Shown here in pieces: positions 21,113 to 32,115 of a DNA stretch of 64,000 bases. The position numbers and the translations under genes are program-made. Within the stretch, counting starts at the first letter, position 1; each line of letters starts with the position of its first letter. The notes under the pieces were generated by a model. It saw nothing but the letters and a program-made list of their open reading frames with translations. It had not been told where the DNA came from and did not search any database. The stretch is from Romanomermis culicivorax (lineage: Eukaryota; Nematoda; Enoplea; Mermithida; Mermithidae). Where the stretch lies: assembly GCA_963922205.1 (NCBI GenBank), contig CAWUHX010000007.1, positions 2,356,001 through 2,420,000 of the forward strand, given 5' to 3'.

Positions 21113-21943
21113 TTACAATTTACTGTTAATAAAATCGCGTAGTGTTTTGATAACAACAGCATCATCAAAATCATAATGATAACCTTCATCAATAAAACAA
21201 GCTACAGTATCCTTAAGAATTTTACGACCAGTACTTGTAAGTGGTATACATCTAAATATGTCAATCATCTGTTTAAAAGCGCGAAGACAGTAATAACCTT
21301 GAACTTCACCTATAACATATTCAAAACAGTCAATGATAAGTCCCATCTTTTCATATAAATGATTAACTGTTGGTGTAATTGCGATATTATATATGGAATT
21401 ACGAGCTGGACACTGATGATCCTCAACAATTCCTACCTCTTTCATGCAATAACAATCAAAAATACACTCATTAAAAATGTCTTGTATAACTAGTTCAGCA
21501 CATATAACTATAAACAATTTTTCACCTTTTACTACTTGCTCATCAAAAAACCATGGAATATCTAAACCCGGAACACGTAACTCACAAATACGCTTGGTTT
21601 CGGCGTCCAATGAATTGGTATCGGATGTTGAATCATAGTCAGGATCATTGAAACAGTTGATGAAGAGATGGTTAATAAATGACGTTTGAACGCCAGCTTC
21701 CTTTTGATCTTCACTGGCATTGCTTTGTTCTCCGGTGAACTTTGTAGCATGAATCCCTTCCTCTTCTTCTTTAATAATTTTCTTATCTGCACCGACTTCT
21801 TCTTCTTTAACGATTTTTGGGGTAGAACCATCTTTTCCAGCTACGTCGTTGTTTTCGTTTGTTTTGCGTTTTATCGCTAACTGGAGATTTGCTGCTAAAG
21901 CGTTGTACTCGTTTGAAATAGCTGGCGCTATCTCATGTATCAT
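21113..21943 (-). CDS. Unrecognised acidic accessory protein
   Basis: This is 276 residues. The first 95 are Lys/Glu-rich and probably disordered (KEEE repeats). The rest looks globular, with several Cys, an FxDEQVVKGEKLF segment and a mixed helical C-terminus ending DDAVVIKTLRDFINSKL. No catalytic motif, signal peptide or membrane helix is evident. It is the first gene of the leftward cluster, in the position where Polintons and adintoviruses carry variable accessory genes, but I see no clear match to any family. The frame is intact. Confidence 0.6.
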   Translation of the reverse strand: MIHEIAPAISNEYNALAANLQLAIKRKTNENNDVAGKDGSTPKIVKEEEVGADKKIIKEEEEGIHATKFTGEQSNASEDQKEAGVQTSFINHLFINCFNDPDYDSTSDTNSLDAETKRICELRVPGLDIPWFFDEQVVKGEKLFIVICAELVIQDIFNECIFDCYCMKEVGIVEDHQCPARNSIYNIAITPTVNHLYEKMGLIIDCFEYVIGEVQGYYCLRAFKQMIDIFRCIPLTSTGRKILKDTVACFIDEGYHYDFDDAVVIKTLRDFINSKL

Positions 21944-22077
21944 ATTGGTCCAGCGCCAAAATTGCTAAGGAATAAAACATTATATTTTAAAAGAAAGAAA
22001 GAAAGAAAGAAAGAATTCATATATCAGCTCACTTCTTTAGATAAACACCATGTCGTTCCATTAAACAAATTGTTAAA

Positions 22078-22370
22078 TCATACTGTAACCCCGTCGCTCT
22101 TGACCAGCATTTTATAACCAAGGTTGATGCTGCATCGACCTCCATGTGAAAATGCGTTTTCAATAATATTGACATTATGACCTAGTTTACCGTATTGTGG
22201 TAAAATGAGCTTGAATCCACGACCGTATGCCTCTTTTGTTTTAGGGTGGACGTTACGAAAATAAATTGACATGTATCTACCTTCAACACTACAAATAATG
22301 CCATGTTTTCGTCTAACATGAACTGGTGTTCCATTTTTGAAAATTCTTGAAGAAATATATTAAAGAGAGA
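22078..22370 (-). CDS. Possible short gene or exon, unrecognised
   Basis: A frame open for about 95 codons without a good upstream ATG encodes blocks such as KNGTPVHVRRKHG and SIYFRNVHPKTKEAYGRGF. The composition (Gly, His, Arg, regular hydrophobics) looks more protein-like than the overlapping alternative frame. An ATG lies at 22272. A (GAAA)n run at 21991-22014 separates it from the next gene. It could be an exon or a decayed accessory gene. Confidence 0.3.
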
Positions 22371-22429
22371 GAGAGAAGAAGCAAGTAGTTTTTGTAGCAA
22401 CAAAACAGATAAATGTATAAAATGATTAA

Positions 22430-23120
22430 AATTTTAGAGTAAAAGGAGGTTATAACTATAATAAAATAACCAGGATATATAGCTTATAGATGTAAGAGGA
22501 GGAGTTATAAGCATAATAAATATTCAAGATATATATCCTACAGTATTCTACTGTTTGAGGAGTATATGAGAGGAGGAGCTATGTTCTACAAAAATAAAAT
22601 AAAATGTGTTTATGTGCTATGGTAACCTTTGAAATCAAAGCTAGAAAAATATATGTGTTTTATGTGTTATAGTAATTATCAAGGTCAAAGCTATAGAAGC
22701 AATATAGCCATGTGCGCATGAGTTATAAGGGTCTTTAAAGCTTTCCCACATAAAAAGAAAAGATGGTGCAACAGGGTTATAAGCAGCTATTACAGTTATT
22801 TTATAGCTTCAAGAATCAAAACAAAAATACTAGGGTTGTACAGTAAAACAGGTTTTCAACTGGTTTTATCTGGTTATATGCTAATAAAATAAGCTAAAGA
22901 AATGATATGGGCACGTGTTCATGAGTTAGAGAGGTCTTTAAAGCTTTCCCATCATAAAAAAGAAAAGTATTACAATAACCTCATAAACAATAATTAAATC
23001 TCTACCATAAAATTAATAGTTTTTGCTAATTTATAAAAATTTTCTATTATTATTACTGTATAAGTTTTGATGAATAGGTTGTTTTCTATTTTTCTAGTTT
23101 ATAGTTTTTATATTTTCTAG
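22430..23120. promoter_or_regulatory. Divergent intergenic control region of the Maverick
   Basis: It separates the leftward gene cluster from the rightward polymerase. It contains three related motifs (AGGAGGTTATAACTATAA near 22444, AGGAGGAGTTATAAGC near 22497, AGGAGGAGCTATG near 22573) and TATA-like GATATATA stretches. A direct repeat at about 22728-22762 and 22928-22964 shares GGTCTTTAAAGCTTTCCCA and AAAGAAAAG. The motif resembles that at 16140-16210. Promoter function is inferred. Confidence 0.4.
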
Positions 23121-23137
23121 TTTGGATAATTTTTATA

Positions 23138-26100
23138 ATGAAACCTATTTACGAGGATATTACTTTGGACGAAGACGACATGCCTATAGAAATTTTAGAA
23201 GATATTACTTCGGATGAAGATGATATGCCTATGGAAATTTTAGAAGATATTACTTCTGATGAAGACGATGAAACAATCGTGAATGAGTCTTCAGAGAATA
23301 TTATTTCTGAGAAAGAAGAAGAAACACTTGATAATAATAATATTTTGGAAGAAGAAGAAGAAGGAACTGTTTTAATTTATGATGATGATGATGAAGATGA
23401 TCAATACAAAAGTTATACGCCTTACAGTTCTGATGAGGAAGAAATTTACGAAGCAGTTCAAATTGGTGGCGGTGGTGGTGGTGGTGGTGTTGGGGGTAGT
23501 GGAAGTGTAACGAATGCATCTTTTGTTGCGGATGATTTTTTTCGAACTAGGTCAACCCAGTACCGTAAATATTAGATGTTTTAATACCGAAGGTCACGAT
23601 TACTCTGTGAACTTTCGTAATACTGAACATATGGATGATTTAAATGCTCAAATAGTGCCAACGTTTCAACGTATAGTAGAGCAAATTTCTGAGAATGTCG
23701 CTGATAATGCGTTTATAGTGTTTTCCTTTGACCATCCAGATTTGACGAAAGGTCATGTTTTGATACCCTTTAGACCGAAACATGCTTTAACTGGAGATTT
23801 GATTGTAAACACTCTTAATGCTGTTCTTCAATCAAATGAGCAAATACAAATTGATAGCCATCAAGCTACAATTTGTATAATTGTTGTAACACCACCTGAG
23901 GGTAGTGGTAAGCTAATTAAAATTATTTATGTAACATTTTATTTTTATTTATTTATTTATTTTAATTTAAGGTATTCACAATGCTCATCAATATTTAAAA
24001 CATAATGATTTTCTGAAAGATAAATGCTGTATTATTCAAATCAACAACACTGATGAATTATGTTTTGCTAGAGCTCTAGTTGTTGCTAGAGCTTACATTC
24101 ATAGAAAAGATAGGAACGCTGAGCACAAATGGGAAAGCAAAGAACGATTTAAAGATTTAATATTTAGAGGTTAGAGTTTTTTTATTTTTCTGTTATTGTG
24201 TACGTATTTAAAGTTTTAAGGACCTGAAGCAATGCATGTTTTGAATATTTACCACCATGATAACCATTACTCCGTCATTACAAAGGTGCCTGGTTTTTTT
24301 GACCGTGGCTTCTTTTGTCCTCATTGCGATCTAGCCTACAATAAAAAAATGGAACACAGATGCAGAAACATTTGTCCTTTGTGTTACAATACACCCCTAT
24401 GTAATCAATTTAATGCTTGAAAATGCAAAGATTGTCTGCGATATTTTAAAAATGAGGAGTGTTTTGCTCGACACAAGTTTGTTTTTACTCAAAGAGGTCA
24501 ATCGAAATGTCAAAAAACTGGGGTATCTATTTGTGACTGTTTCAAAGTGTGCGAACAATGTGATACACTGATTCAATGAGCACATTCTAAATCTCATAAT
24601 TGCAGTTATTTTGAATGCAAAACATGCAATAAAAGCGTACCTAAAAAAGGTATTAGATACGGTATAATTATTTTATTTTATTTTATTTTATATGAAAATT
24701 TTTAATTACATTTATGTTTTATGCAACCTGTTGGTAGCGAACAAATTGAAGAGGAAGAAGATATATTTGAAACAAATATTGATGAGGATGAGTGTCTAGA
24801 TGATAATGAAACAGGAATTACCGATAAGTGTACTGTTAATCAAAAATTTGTTTTTTATGATTTTGAGACTATGCAGGAAAAGTTCTAAGATAAACCGAAT
24901 TAGGGGATGTGTTTGAACATGAACCAAATTTATGCATTGTCCATACTGTATGCGATCAGTGTCGTCAAAGCGAGGGAAATTTTTGCTGCGATACATGCAG
25001 TCAATACGAGCATATTTTCAAAGGCTCTACATGTCTAAATGATTTCTGTGAATACCTTTTTGCAAAAGGTATGAAAAACATTACAGCAATAGCGCATAAT
25101 TCTCGAGGATTCGATGGACAATTTATAATGCAGTTTTTGTTTCGTAATGGACATCATAAACTACATATCATTAATAAGGGTGAATTAGTAAATTGTTTAT
25201 AGTTTTTCATTTTCATTTTCATCTATTTATTTATTTTAGGTTTAGAGTTGATGTGTATCAAAGTAGGGTCGATAAAAATTATTGATTCTCTGAACTTTCT
25301 TCCGAAGCCTTTGGCGGCTTTACTGAAAACATTTGGAATAAGTGAAATATGTAAAGGATATTTCCTGCATTTCTTTAATAGAAAAAAAAATTATGGCTAT
25401 ATTGGCCCATATCCTTCACCCGACATGTACGGTTACAATGCTATGAAACCTGCGGCTTGTGCCACATTTCAGGAGTGGTATAATGGAAAGCTTGAAGCAG
25501 TAAGTTTGCAAAAGTATAAAGTTTTGCATTTAAATGCGTCATTGTTTAGGGATGTCAATTTAATTTTGATAATGAGTTACTTAACTACTGTTGTAGCTAT
25601 GTGCAAGTTTTACGACAATGTTGCATGAAATTTTGCAATACTTTTATGGAAGAAACCAATGTGGATCCTTTTGAAAATTCAATAACCATTGCTAGTGCTT
25701 GCAACTTAGTTTTCCGACGTTTATTTTTGAAGCCAAATAGTACTGGTGTAATACCCTACAAAGGTTACGGTAAAGAAGAAAGACAGTCTGTTATAGCCTT
25801 AAAATGGATGAAATGGCTATCCCATAAAAATGAAAAACTGTATATTTGACATAAACTTAATGGTGGTGAAGTTCAAATTGGAAAATACAAAGTTGATGGT
25901 TTATCAGGTAATTTTGTTTAAATTTTTGAAATTTTAATATCTATATGTTTGTTTGTTCATTAAAGCACCACAATTTATGAATTTTGTGGTTGTTATTGGC
26001 ATGGTTGCCCTAAATGTATGAAAAATAGACATCAGTTAACAGCCGATAATGATACAAAAGCAGTCGATGCATATGAATGCACTTTTAATCGGGCTATGGA

Positions 26101-27851
26101 ACTTCAATCACTTGGTTATAGCGTAGTTGAAATGTGGGAATGTGAACTCTTACAACAACTCCACTCAGATCATGAAATGAAAACATTTTTTGATACAGTC
26201 AAAATACCTGAACCTATAAATCCTCGAGAAGGTAAAATCTTGAATTGTTCTTTTTCATTTTGTCAAAAGTTTTCTTGTTTTAGCTTTCTTCGGTGGTTGC
26301 ACTAATGCCGTAAAACTGTATCACAAAATTAAGTACAATGAAGATGGTACACCTGCAGAAAAGATCAATTATGTAGATGTGTGCAGCTTATACCCATTTG
26401 TCAACAAATATGGGAAATACCCTACAGGTCATCCAAAAATCTTTACCGAAGATTTTGAAGAGGTCAGCTCACCTTCCCAGCCTTATGAGGGATTAATCAA
26501 GTGTACAGTTTTACCACCTCCCAAACTCTTACATTCTGTTCTACCATATCGACATGGTGGTAAATTATTGTTTCCTTTATGCAAAACTTGTACGCATGAT
26601 TCACAAAAGACCACATGCGAGCATAACAACCAAGACAGAGCATTAGATGGTTCATGGGTTACGATAGAAATATAAAAAGCCTTAGAGAAGGGATATAAGG
26701 TATATTGTTACTGTAATGGTTCTTTTTTCCTATGTATATTATTTTTGTTTCAGATCCTCAAGATTTTTGAGGTTTGGCATTATGATAATATTGAGCAATA
26801 TCATCCAACCAAAAACCCCACTGGTGGTTTATTTACTCAATACATCAATACCTTTATGAAAATGAAACTAGTAAGTTTTATATTATTATGTAAATGTGAC
26901 AGAATTTGATTGTAATTTTATAGGAGAGTGAAAGTTACCCTGCTAAAGCTCAGACAGCTGAGCAAAAACGTGAATATGAGATGGAGGTCTACAATCGTGA
27001 GAATATTTCATTGGATCCTTCGAAAATTTTAAAAAATCCTGGGAAGAGGGCTTTGGCGAAATTAATGCTAAATTCTTTCTGGAGAAAGGTAACTTTGCAT
27101 AGTTTTTGTATTTTATTTAATTATTTTTATGTTTTTAGTTTGCTCAAGGAAACAATATGGATAAGACTGTTATCCACAATGCACCTAAAGAATATTTTGA
27201 ACTTGTCATGAATGTGGCCAACATTATTAAGAATGTTAGACTAATCAATGAACAATTGGTGTCAACAACATATTGTCAACATGATGATTTTGCGAAGTCA
27301 TGGGGAATACTAATGCTGTTATTGCAGCTTATACAACAGCTCAAGCTCGACTAAAGTTATATTCTTACATTGAGCGATTAAAAATTGGAGCATTGTATTT
27401 TGACATGGATAGTATTATTTACCTGTCAACAGTTGACAAACAACAATATCAGGTACCCACTGGTTGGTGCCTTGGTCAAATGACTGATGAGTTACGTGAA
27501 TATGGTTCTGGATCTTACATTACCCAATTCGTCAGTGGAGGTCCTTAAAATTATGCTTACAGGTTGTACAGTCCATCTACAGACCAATACTGTCACGTAA
27601 TCAAAGTCAGCGGTATCACTTTGTCATCAGATACTATGAAAAAAGTTAATTTTTATTCACTTCATCGAATGGTTTTTGCTTTTGTAAAAAACAGTGGAAA
27701 AGAAGAACTAAATGTACATAGTCTCCGTATAGAGCGTCAGCAAGATCCTAAAGTTGTTACTCGTAAAACTTTGAAAAAATTTTGTGTAGTATATGATAAA
27801 CGTATTTTGAAACATAATTTTTGTACATTTCCTTATGGTTGGACTAAATGA
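23138..27851 (+). pseudogene. Protein-primed-type DNA polymerase B (Polinton PolB), multi-exon and heavily broken
   Basis: The first exon (from ATG 23138) encodes acidic EDITSDEDD repeats and a glycine run, then shifts frame near the T run at 23534. Short GT-AG introns are visible at 23908-23971, 24170-24220, 25180-25239 and 25500-25549, and others near 25910, 26700, 26870 and 27090. Visible motifs are Exo I (FYDFET, about 24855), Exo II (HNSRGFDGQF, about 25095), the Exo III region where the Y-x3-D Asp reads Tyr (about 25590), polymerase motif A (DVCSLYP, about 26380), motif B (NPGKRALAKLMLNSF, about 27035) and motif C (YFDMDS, about 27400). In-frame stops lie at 24418, 24577, 24886, 25847, 26673 and 27546, and frame changes near 24900, 25975 and 27300. 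The enzyme would replicate the element. This copy is dead. Confidence 0.92.
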
Positions 27852-27865
27852 TTTTTAAATTAAAC

Positions 27866-28494
27866 TAGAATGCTGCATCGAATTAAAAAATTTTTCTTTT
27901 TGATATGTAAAGACTTTTCAACTCTCCAAATTTTCTACACGCTTTTTACAACCAGCTCGTTCTGGTCATTTTGCTATAAAAGACCTTATTTGTCTACATG
28001 CTTTTTATGATCAGCTCGCTCTGGTCATTTTTTATAAAAGACCTTCTTGGTCATTTTTGGCAGACAATCAAACTTTATACGTATGCACCCATAAGGATAA
28101 CGTTTCATTGTATATTGACTCTCTCAAGATTTTACTCATTAAACAGACCATTACTGACCAATTTGACTGTTCTGACATTTATTGACTTGAATGATCATTC
28201 AGAAATGGGACCTCTGAACATATTTATGCCTGCAGGTGGCGCCGTTTTGTCAAAGGGGGTCCAAGGGCGCAAATTTTTGAAAGGCTTCCTCTGCCCAGGG
28301 GGGAAGCCGTTTTTACACACAATCTCTTTTTATTTCTTTTCCATTTTTTGTTCACTTTAGTTTTCCTTTTTCCATTTTCCATTCATCATCAATTTTCCTG
28401 TTCCACCTACAGTAACACACCTATTACCCTAATTCCACTATTACCATAATCAAAATATTACCGTAATTCCACTATTACGGTAACTCTAGAACCT
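27866..28494 (-). repeat. Right terminal inverted repeat of the Maverick
   Basis: It is the reverse complement of 9013-9649, ending CTCTAGAACCT, with scattered substitutions and a few small indels. It begins 14 bases after the polymerase stop. The two-copy GGTCTTTTATA-type internal unit is preserved in inverted form. Confidence 0.93.
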
Positions 28495-29270
28495 GGGATG
28501 TCATGCTTTTCACTTTTCTGCATTCAAATCATCAAGTGAGTCAGGCTTTGGCCATATCCTATGAAGAGCCCTATGAAGGCTTGAAAACATTGATTGAGCA
28601 TCAACTTTTAGGCTATCAGGAAACCTTGCAGAGAAGACCCCATTCATCTTCTTAACAGATCTTTTGTTGTATATTGGGTACACCGGTGGTTAGCTAATGG
28701 CTGACAGCTTGCCAGTCTCAAAAAGGCATACTTTTGTGCGCTTCAAGAAGAATGTGGAACCAAAAAACTGCAATGGTAAGCACAGTTCACAGCAATTTCC
28801 AACCCAAAATTATGTAAGATATGCAAGGTTGTTCAAGGTAAGTTAACATAATGTAACCGAAAGTGAAGCATTTACTGTACATGTAAAAAATTAATGATTA
28901 TTTGCAGTAGGGAAGTTTTCACAAAGAAATATGAAATGGTTCACAACAAAATATGAATCTAAGACAGAGCAGGTTTTAAAAAAATTGGGTATCTAATCGA
29001 TAACACAATCATATTACTCTACTGTTTGGGGTACTACTGAAGCGCACATCTATCCACGGATTGCAGCCCATGTCCAACTACTTAAACACTGATCTGGATC
29101 TGGATTGGCATAACTAAAGTAAGATTTCTGAACTTGATTTTGCAATGACTTGAAACTGGATCCTGGCTGATCCTAGTGATCTCCATTCAGCAATCCGCAT
29201 CTGTGGCCAAAACGACTTGAATATCCAGATTTTTAACTCATTTTTGTTGTCTGGTTTTTGGCCTGTACAA
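28495..29270. other. Unidentified flank between the Maverick and Penelope fragments
   Basis: No coding sequence is recognised. It includes a segment with Trp-, Cys- and Lys-codon-rich short frames and AT-rich spacer only. Confidence 0.4.
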
Positions 29271-29425
29271 CCGCATAAAAATAGTGAAACACTTTATTAT
29301 ATTACATGATAACACACGATATAACTCAACAATACAACACATATAACAGAACAATATGGATGAGCAAGGTTTCGACAGTGATCCTACTACCTTCCTCAGG
29401 CTTTCTTACTTTTTACCAAATTTCA

Positions 29426-29500
29426 ACTGGAGCAAGGTTTGAACTGTGAGCTTTGAGTTTGTGAGTCAAGAGGGCTATCCACTGGGCCATCTGGGCCAAT
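29426..29500 (-). other. tRNA-like tail of the Penelope fragment
   Basis: Read on the minus strand, it has an A-box match TGGCCCAGTGG and, about 45 bases later, a B-box-like GTTCAAACC. The spacing is that of an internal RNA polymerase III promoter. Stems are imperfect, so a working tRNA gene is unlikely; a tRNA-derived tail or SINE is more plausible. Confidence 0.45.
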
Positions 29501-29963
29501 TTTCAAATGGCTAGATTTTCTATATATATTGGTGGGGGTGGGTGCTGGTTTTCCCTGCCTATAGGTTATGTGATGAAACTTCTGTTCCATATATGACCAA
29601 TTTCTATGCTTTTGATGCCTACATTACTAGAGCCTGCTACTTCTATTTCCACTGTCTCACTGATTTTTCTCTTGAAGTTGTTGCTTTCCTGAGTCAATAT
29701 CTTCGTGTTCTCAAAGGCTGGAGCACATCCACACTTCAGACAATGTTCAGCTACCCCACTTATTTCTTCCTTGTGATTCTTCAGGGCATTTTTATGTTCT
29801 GATGTTCTTGTTTTCAATGTTCATCCTGTTTTGCCAATGTAGACCTTCGGGCATGGTTCCATTGATATGCTGTACACTAGACCCTGATTTTCTTCTCTCT
29901 GCCTGGTAGGGGCCACTGTGCTGGTGCATGTTCAGATTTTGTCTTTGCTGGTAGCCACTAATC

Positions 29964-30213
29964 TATAGTCTGTTTTTTATAAAATTCTTCCAAATAATGA
30001 ATCTGGAAAACAAGTACTATTTTACATTTTCAGTATTTTCAACCAAGCCGTACGTCATATGGAGCTTAAATTTAGTGATGAAACTCAGTCAACACTTGGA
30101 AATTTTTTGAGTGGAAAAATTTACAGTAAAATGCTTTGTGTGCAGGATTTTCAAGTCACCTAATATTTGTGTCATTTTTCATTTTAGTAGCATTTTATAA
30201 AAAACAGACTATA
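29964..30213. mobile_element. TATAGTCTG MITE, copy 1
   Basis: It is bounded by TATAGTCTGTTTTTTATAAA and its reverse complement, at TA dinucleotides. It is inserted in the Penelope fragment: the flanks rejoin to match the uninterrupted mirror copy at about 31050-31080. Family members also lie at 33954, 34491, 35453, 46562, 51015 and 53649. Confidence 0.88.
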
Positions 30214-30639
30214 ACTTTATATTTCTTACATATTGGTTTTACCTTCTGAGTAAGGTGTCCACTGTAAGGGACCTTGATTGTGCATTTATATTCAGTTTCT
30301 TCCTTCTCAGCTCTCATCGGTATCTGAGCCTTCCTGATTATGGTTTGAGGGTATCCATTATTCCTGAAGGCTATTTCTATATTCCTTGTTTCTTTGCATT
30401 TATCCTCTTCTCTCAGGCAGATATTGTTTGCCCTGATGATCATGCTTTTAACTTTTCCAAGCTTTGTATTTGTTGGATGAAGTTTAGATACTAGTAGATG
30501 GCTGGGAACAATAAGAAACCTAGAAACAATAACTCTCGCAAACTGTCCCCAAAAACCAGCTCTGTGGCTTTGATATGTTGACAATACCTTCATATTGTGG
30601 GATGAAAATGATGATTCCTTGGAAACATTCTTGGATCAC

Positions 30640-31760
30640 ATGAATAATCAGAACCCAGCCATCTAATTTACAATGGAAGTGGAAAATAATGAAAAATTAC
30701 CCCTCCTAGATGTATTAGTATCCAGAAGCAGAAATAGGCTAAAAACCAGTGTGTATAGAAAACCAACACACACTAACTAGTATCTAAACTTCATCCAACA
30801 AATACAAAGCTTGGAATAGTTAAAGGCATGATCATCAGGGCAAACAATATCTGCCTTAGAGAAGAGGATAAATGCAAAGAAACAAGGAATATAGCAATAG
30901 CCTTCAGGAAGAATGAATACCCTCAAACCATAATCAGGAAGGCTCAGATACTGACCAGAGCTGAGAAGGAAGAAACTGAATATAAATGCACAATCAAGGT
31001 CCCTTACAGTGGACACTTTACTCAGAAGGTAAAACGGATATGTGAGAAATATAGAATTCGATTGGTGGCTACCAGCAAAGACAAAATCTGAACACGCACC
31101 AATACAGTCAGCCCTACCAAGGAGAAAAAAGAAAATCAGGGTCTAGTGTACATCATACCAATGGAACCATACTGGAAGGTCTACATTGGCAAAACAGGAC
31201 GAACATTGAAAAGAACATCAGAACATAAAAATGCCCTGCAGAATCACAAGGAAGAAATAAGTGGGGTAGCTGAACATTGTCTGAAGTGTGGATGTGCTCC
31301 AGCCTTTGAGAACACCAAGATATTGGCTCAGGAAAGCAACAACTTCAAGAGAAAAATCAGTGAGACAATGGAAATGGAAGTAGAAGGCCCTAGTAATGTA
31401 GGCATCAAATGCATAAAAATTGGTCATACATGAAACAGAAGTTTCATCACATGCGCTATAGGCAGGGAAAACCACAAACCTACCCACCAACATATATAGA
31501 AAATCTAGCCATATGAAAATTGGCCCAGATGGCCCAGTGGATAACGCTCTTGACTCACAAACTCAAAGCTCACAGTTAAAACCTCGCTCTAGTCGAAATT
31601 TGTTAATAAGTAGAAAAGCCTCAGGAAGATAGTAATAGGATCACTGCCGAAACATCACTCATCCATATTGTTCTGTAACATACATTGTATTGTTGTTTTA
31701 TATCGTGTGTTATAATAATAAAGCATTTCACCATTTTCATGTGGTTGTACAGGCCAAAAA
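30640..31760 (+). mobile_element. Penelope-like element fragment (RT end plus GIY-YIG endonuclease), plus orientation
   Basis: Plus-strand frames carry the terminal reverse transcriptase part (30828-31091: IIRANNICLREEDKC and YPQTIIRKAQILTRAEKEE) and the GIY-YIG endonuclease (31146-31433: VYIIPMEP, YIGKTGRTLKRTSEHKNAL, GVAEHCLKCGCAPAFENT). The order RT then GIY-YIG is diagnostic of Penelope-like elements. A stop (about 31089) and frame change separate the two parts. It forms an inverted pair with 29280-30600. No RT catalytic core is present in the window, so both copies are 5'-truncated. Confidence 0.8.
31522..31594 (+). other. tRNA-like tail of the Penelope fragment
   Basis: It has A-box TGGCCCAGTGG at 31530-31540 and a degenerate B-box GTTAAAACC at 31575-31583. 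It is the mirror counterpart of 29426-29500, which keeps the better B-box. It lies just 3' of the GIY-YIG frame. Confidence 0.45.
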
Positions 31761-31854
31761 GCAGACAACAAAAATGAGTTATTACAATCAGCCGCAACTA
31801 ACATTCAGACAATTTTTATCTGAATTTTTTTCCGGATCTGGATTACGTATCATC

Positions 31855-32115
31855 CTGATATGCTGTATGTTTCACCCAGATCAAAATTTTTGATTTAGAT
31901 CAAAAATTTGGCACAGAACATACCTGATTTGTCTAAATTTATTATTTCCATGGCCAAAATAGAACGAATTTGGTTCAGAATCAAAAATTTTGATCTGGAT
32001 CAAAAACTCGATGCGTAACATGAAGGTACACATCATGAGAAAAAATGTGAAAAATTTTGATCTAGATCAAAAAGAGTTGACCCGTATCAAAAAAAATGAT
32101 TCGGATCAAAAATAC
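31855..32115. repeat. Cluster of GATC-centred palindromes
   Basis: Several short palindromes of the type TTTTGATCTAGATCAAAA (perfect, near 32054) and TTTTGATCTGGATCAAAA (near 31988) recur, with related half-sites near 31877 and 31900. Spacing is irregular. It could be a decayed palindromic MITE. Confidence 0.5.

Larger units (their letters stand above)
9013..28494. mobile_element. Maverick/Polinton (adintovirus-like) element, complete but decayed
   Basis: The 19.5-kb unit is bounded by inverted repeats of about 0.63 kb that start with AG, as in other Polintons. Between them lie the diagnostic genes: major capsid and penton on the minus strand, adenovirus-type cysteine protease, DDE integrase with chromodomain, FtsK/A32-type packaging ATPase, and a protein-primed-type DNA polymerase B on the plus strand. 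The six bases outside the ends (AGATAC-like on the left, GGGATG on the right) do not match, so a 6-bp target duplication is absent or lost. At least nine in-frame stops and six frameshifts across the polymerase, integrase, protease, capsid and one accessory gene show that this copy is a fossil. Penton, ATPase and several small genes remain open. Confidence 0.95.
29280..30600 (-). mobile_element. Penelope-like element fragment (GIY-YIG end), minus orientation
   Basis: Minus-strand frames carry the end of a Penelope-type reverse transcriptase (about 30593-30220: IIRANNICLREEDKC and NNGYPQTIIRKAQ blocks), then a GIY-YIG endonuclease part whose HKNALKNHKEEISGVAEH and CGCAPAFENTKIL blocks lie at about 29817-29566. 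It is nearly a mirror image of 30640-31760. A 250-bp MITE (29964-30213) interrupts it inside the linker. Frame breaks show that it is inactive. Confidence 0.75.

Noticed and set aside
20917..21192. Tyr/Ile-rich hydrophobic minus-strand frame
   Set aside because: It arises from AT-rich intergenic sequence overlapping the end of the acidic accessory gene in another frame.
13375..27548. Alternative genetic code (stop codons read as amino acids) in the Maverick
   Set aside because: Both TAA and TGA interrupt frames, alongside frameshifts and lost catalytic residues, while neighbouring genes and the host gene use normal stops. Decay explains it better.
29426..29500. A functional tRNA gene
   Set aside because: A and B boxes are present but acceptor and anticodon stems do not pair well, and the element context is a better explanation.
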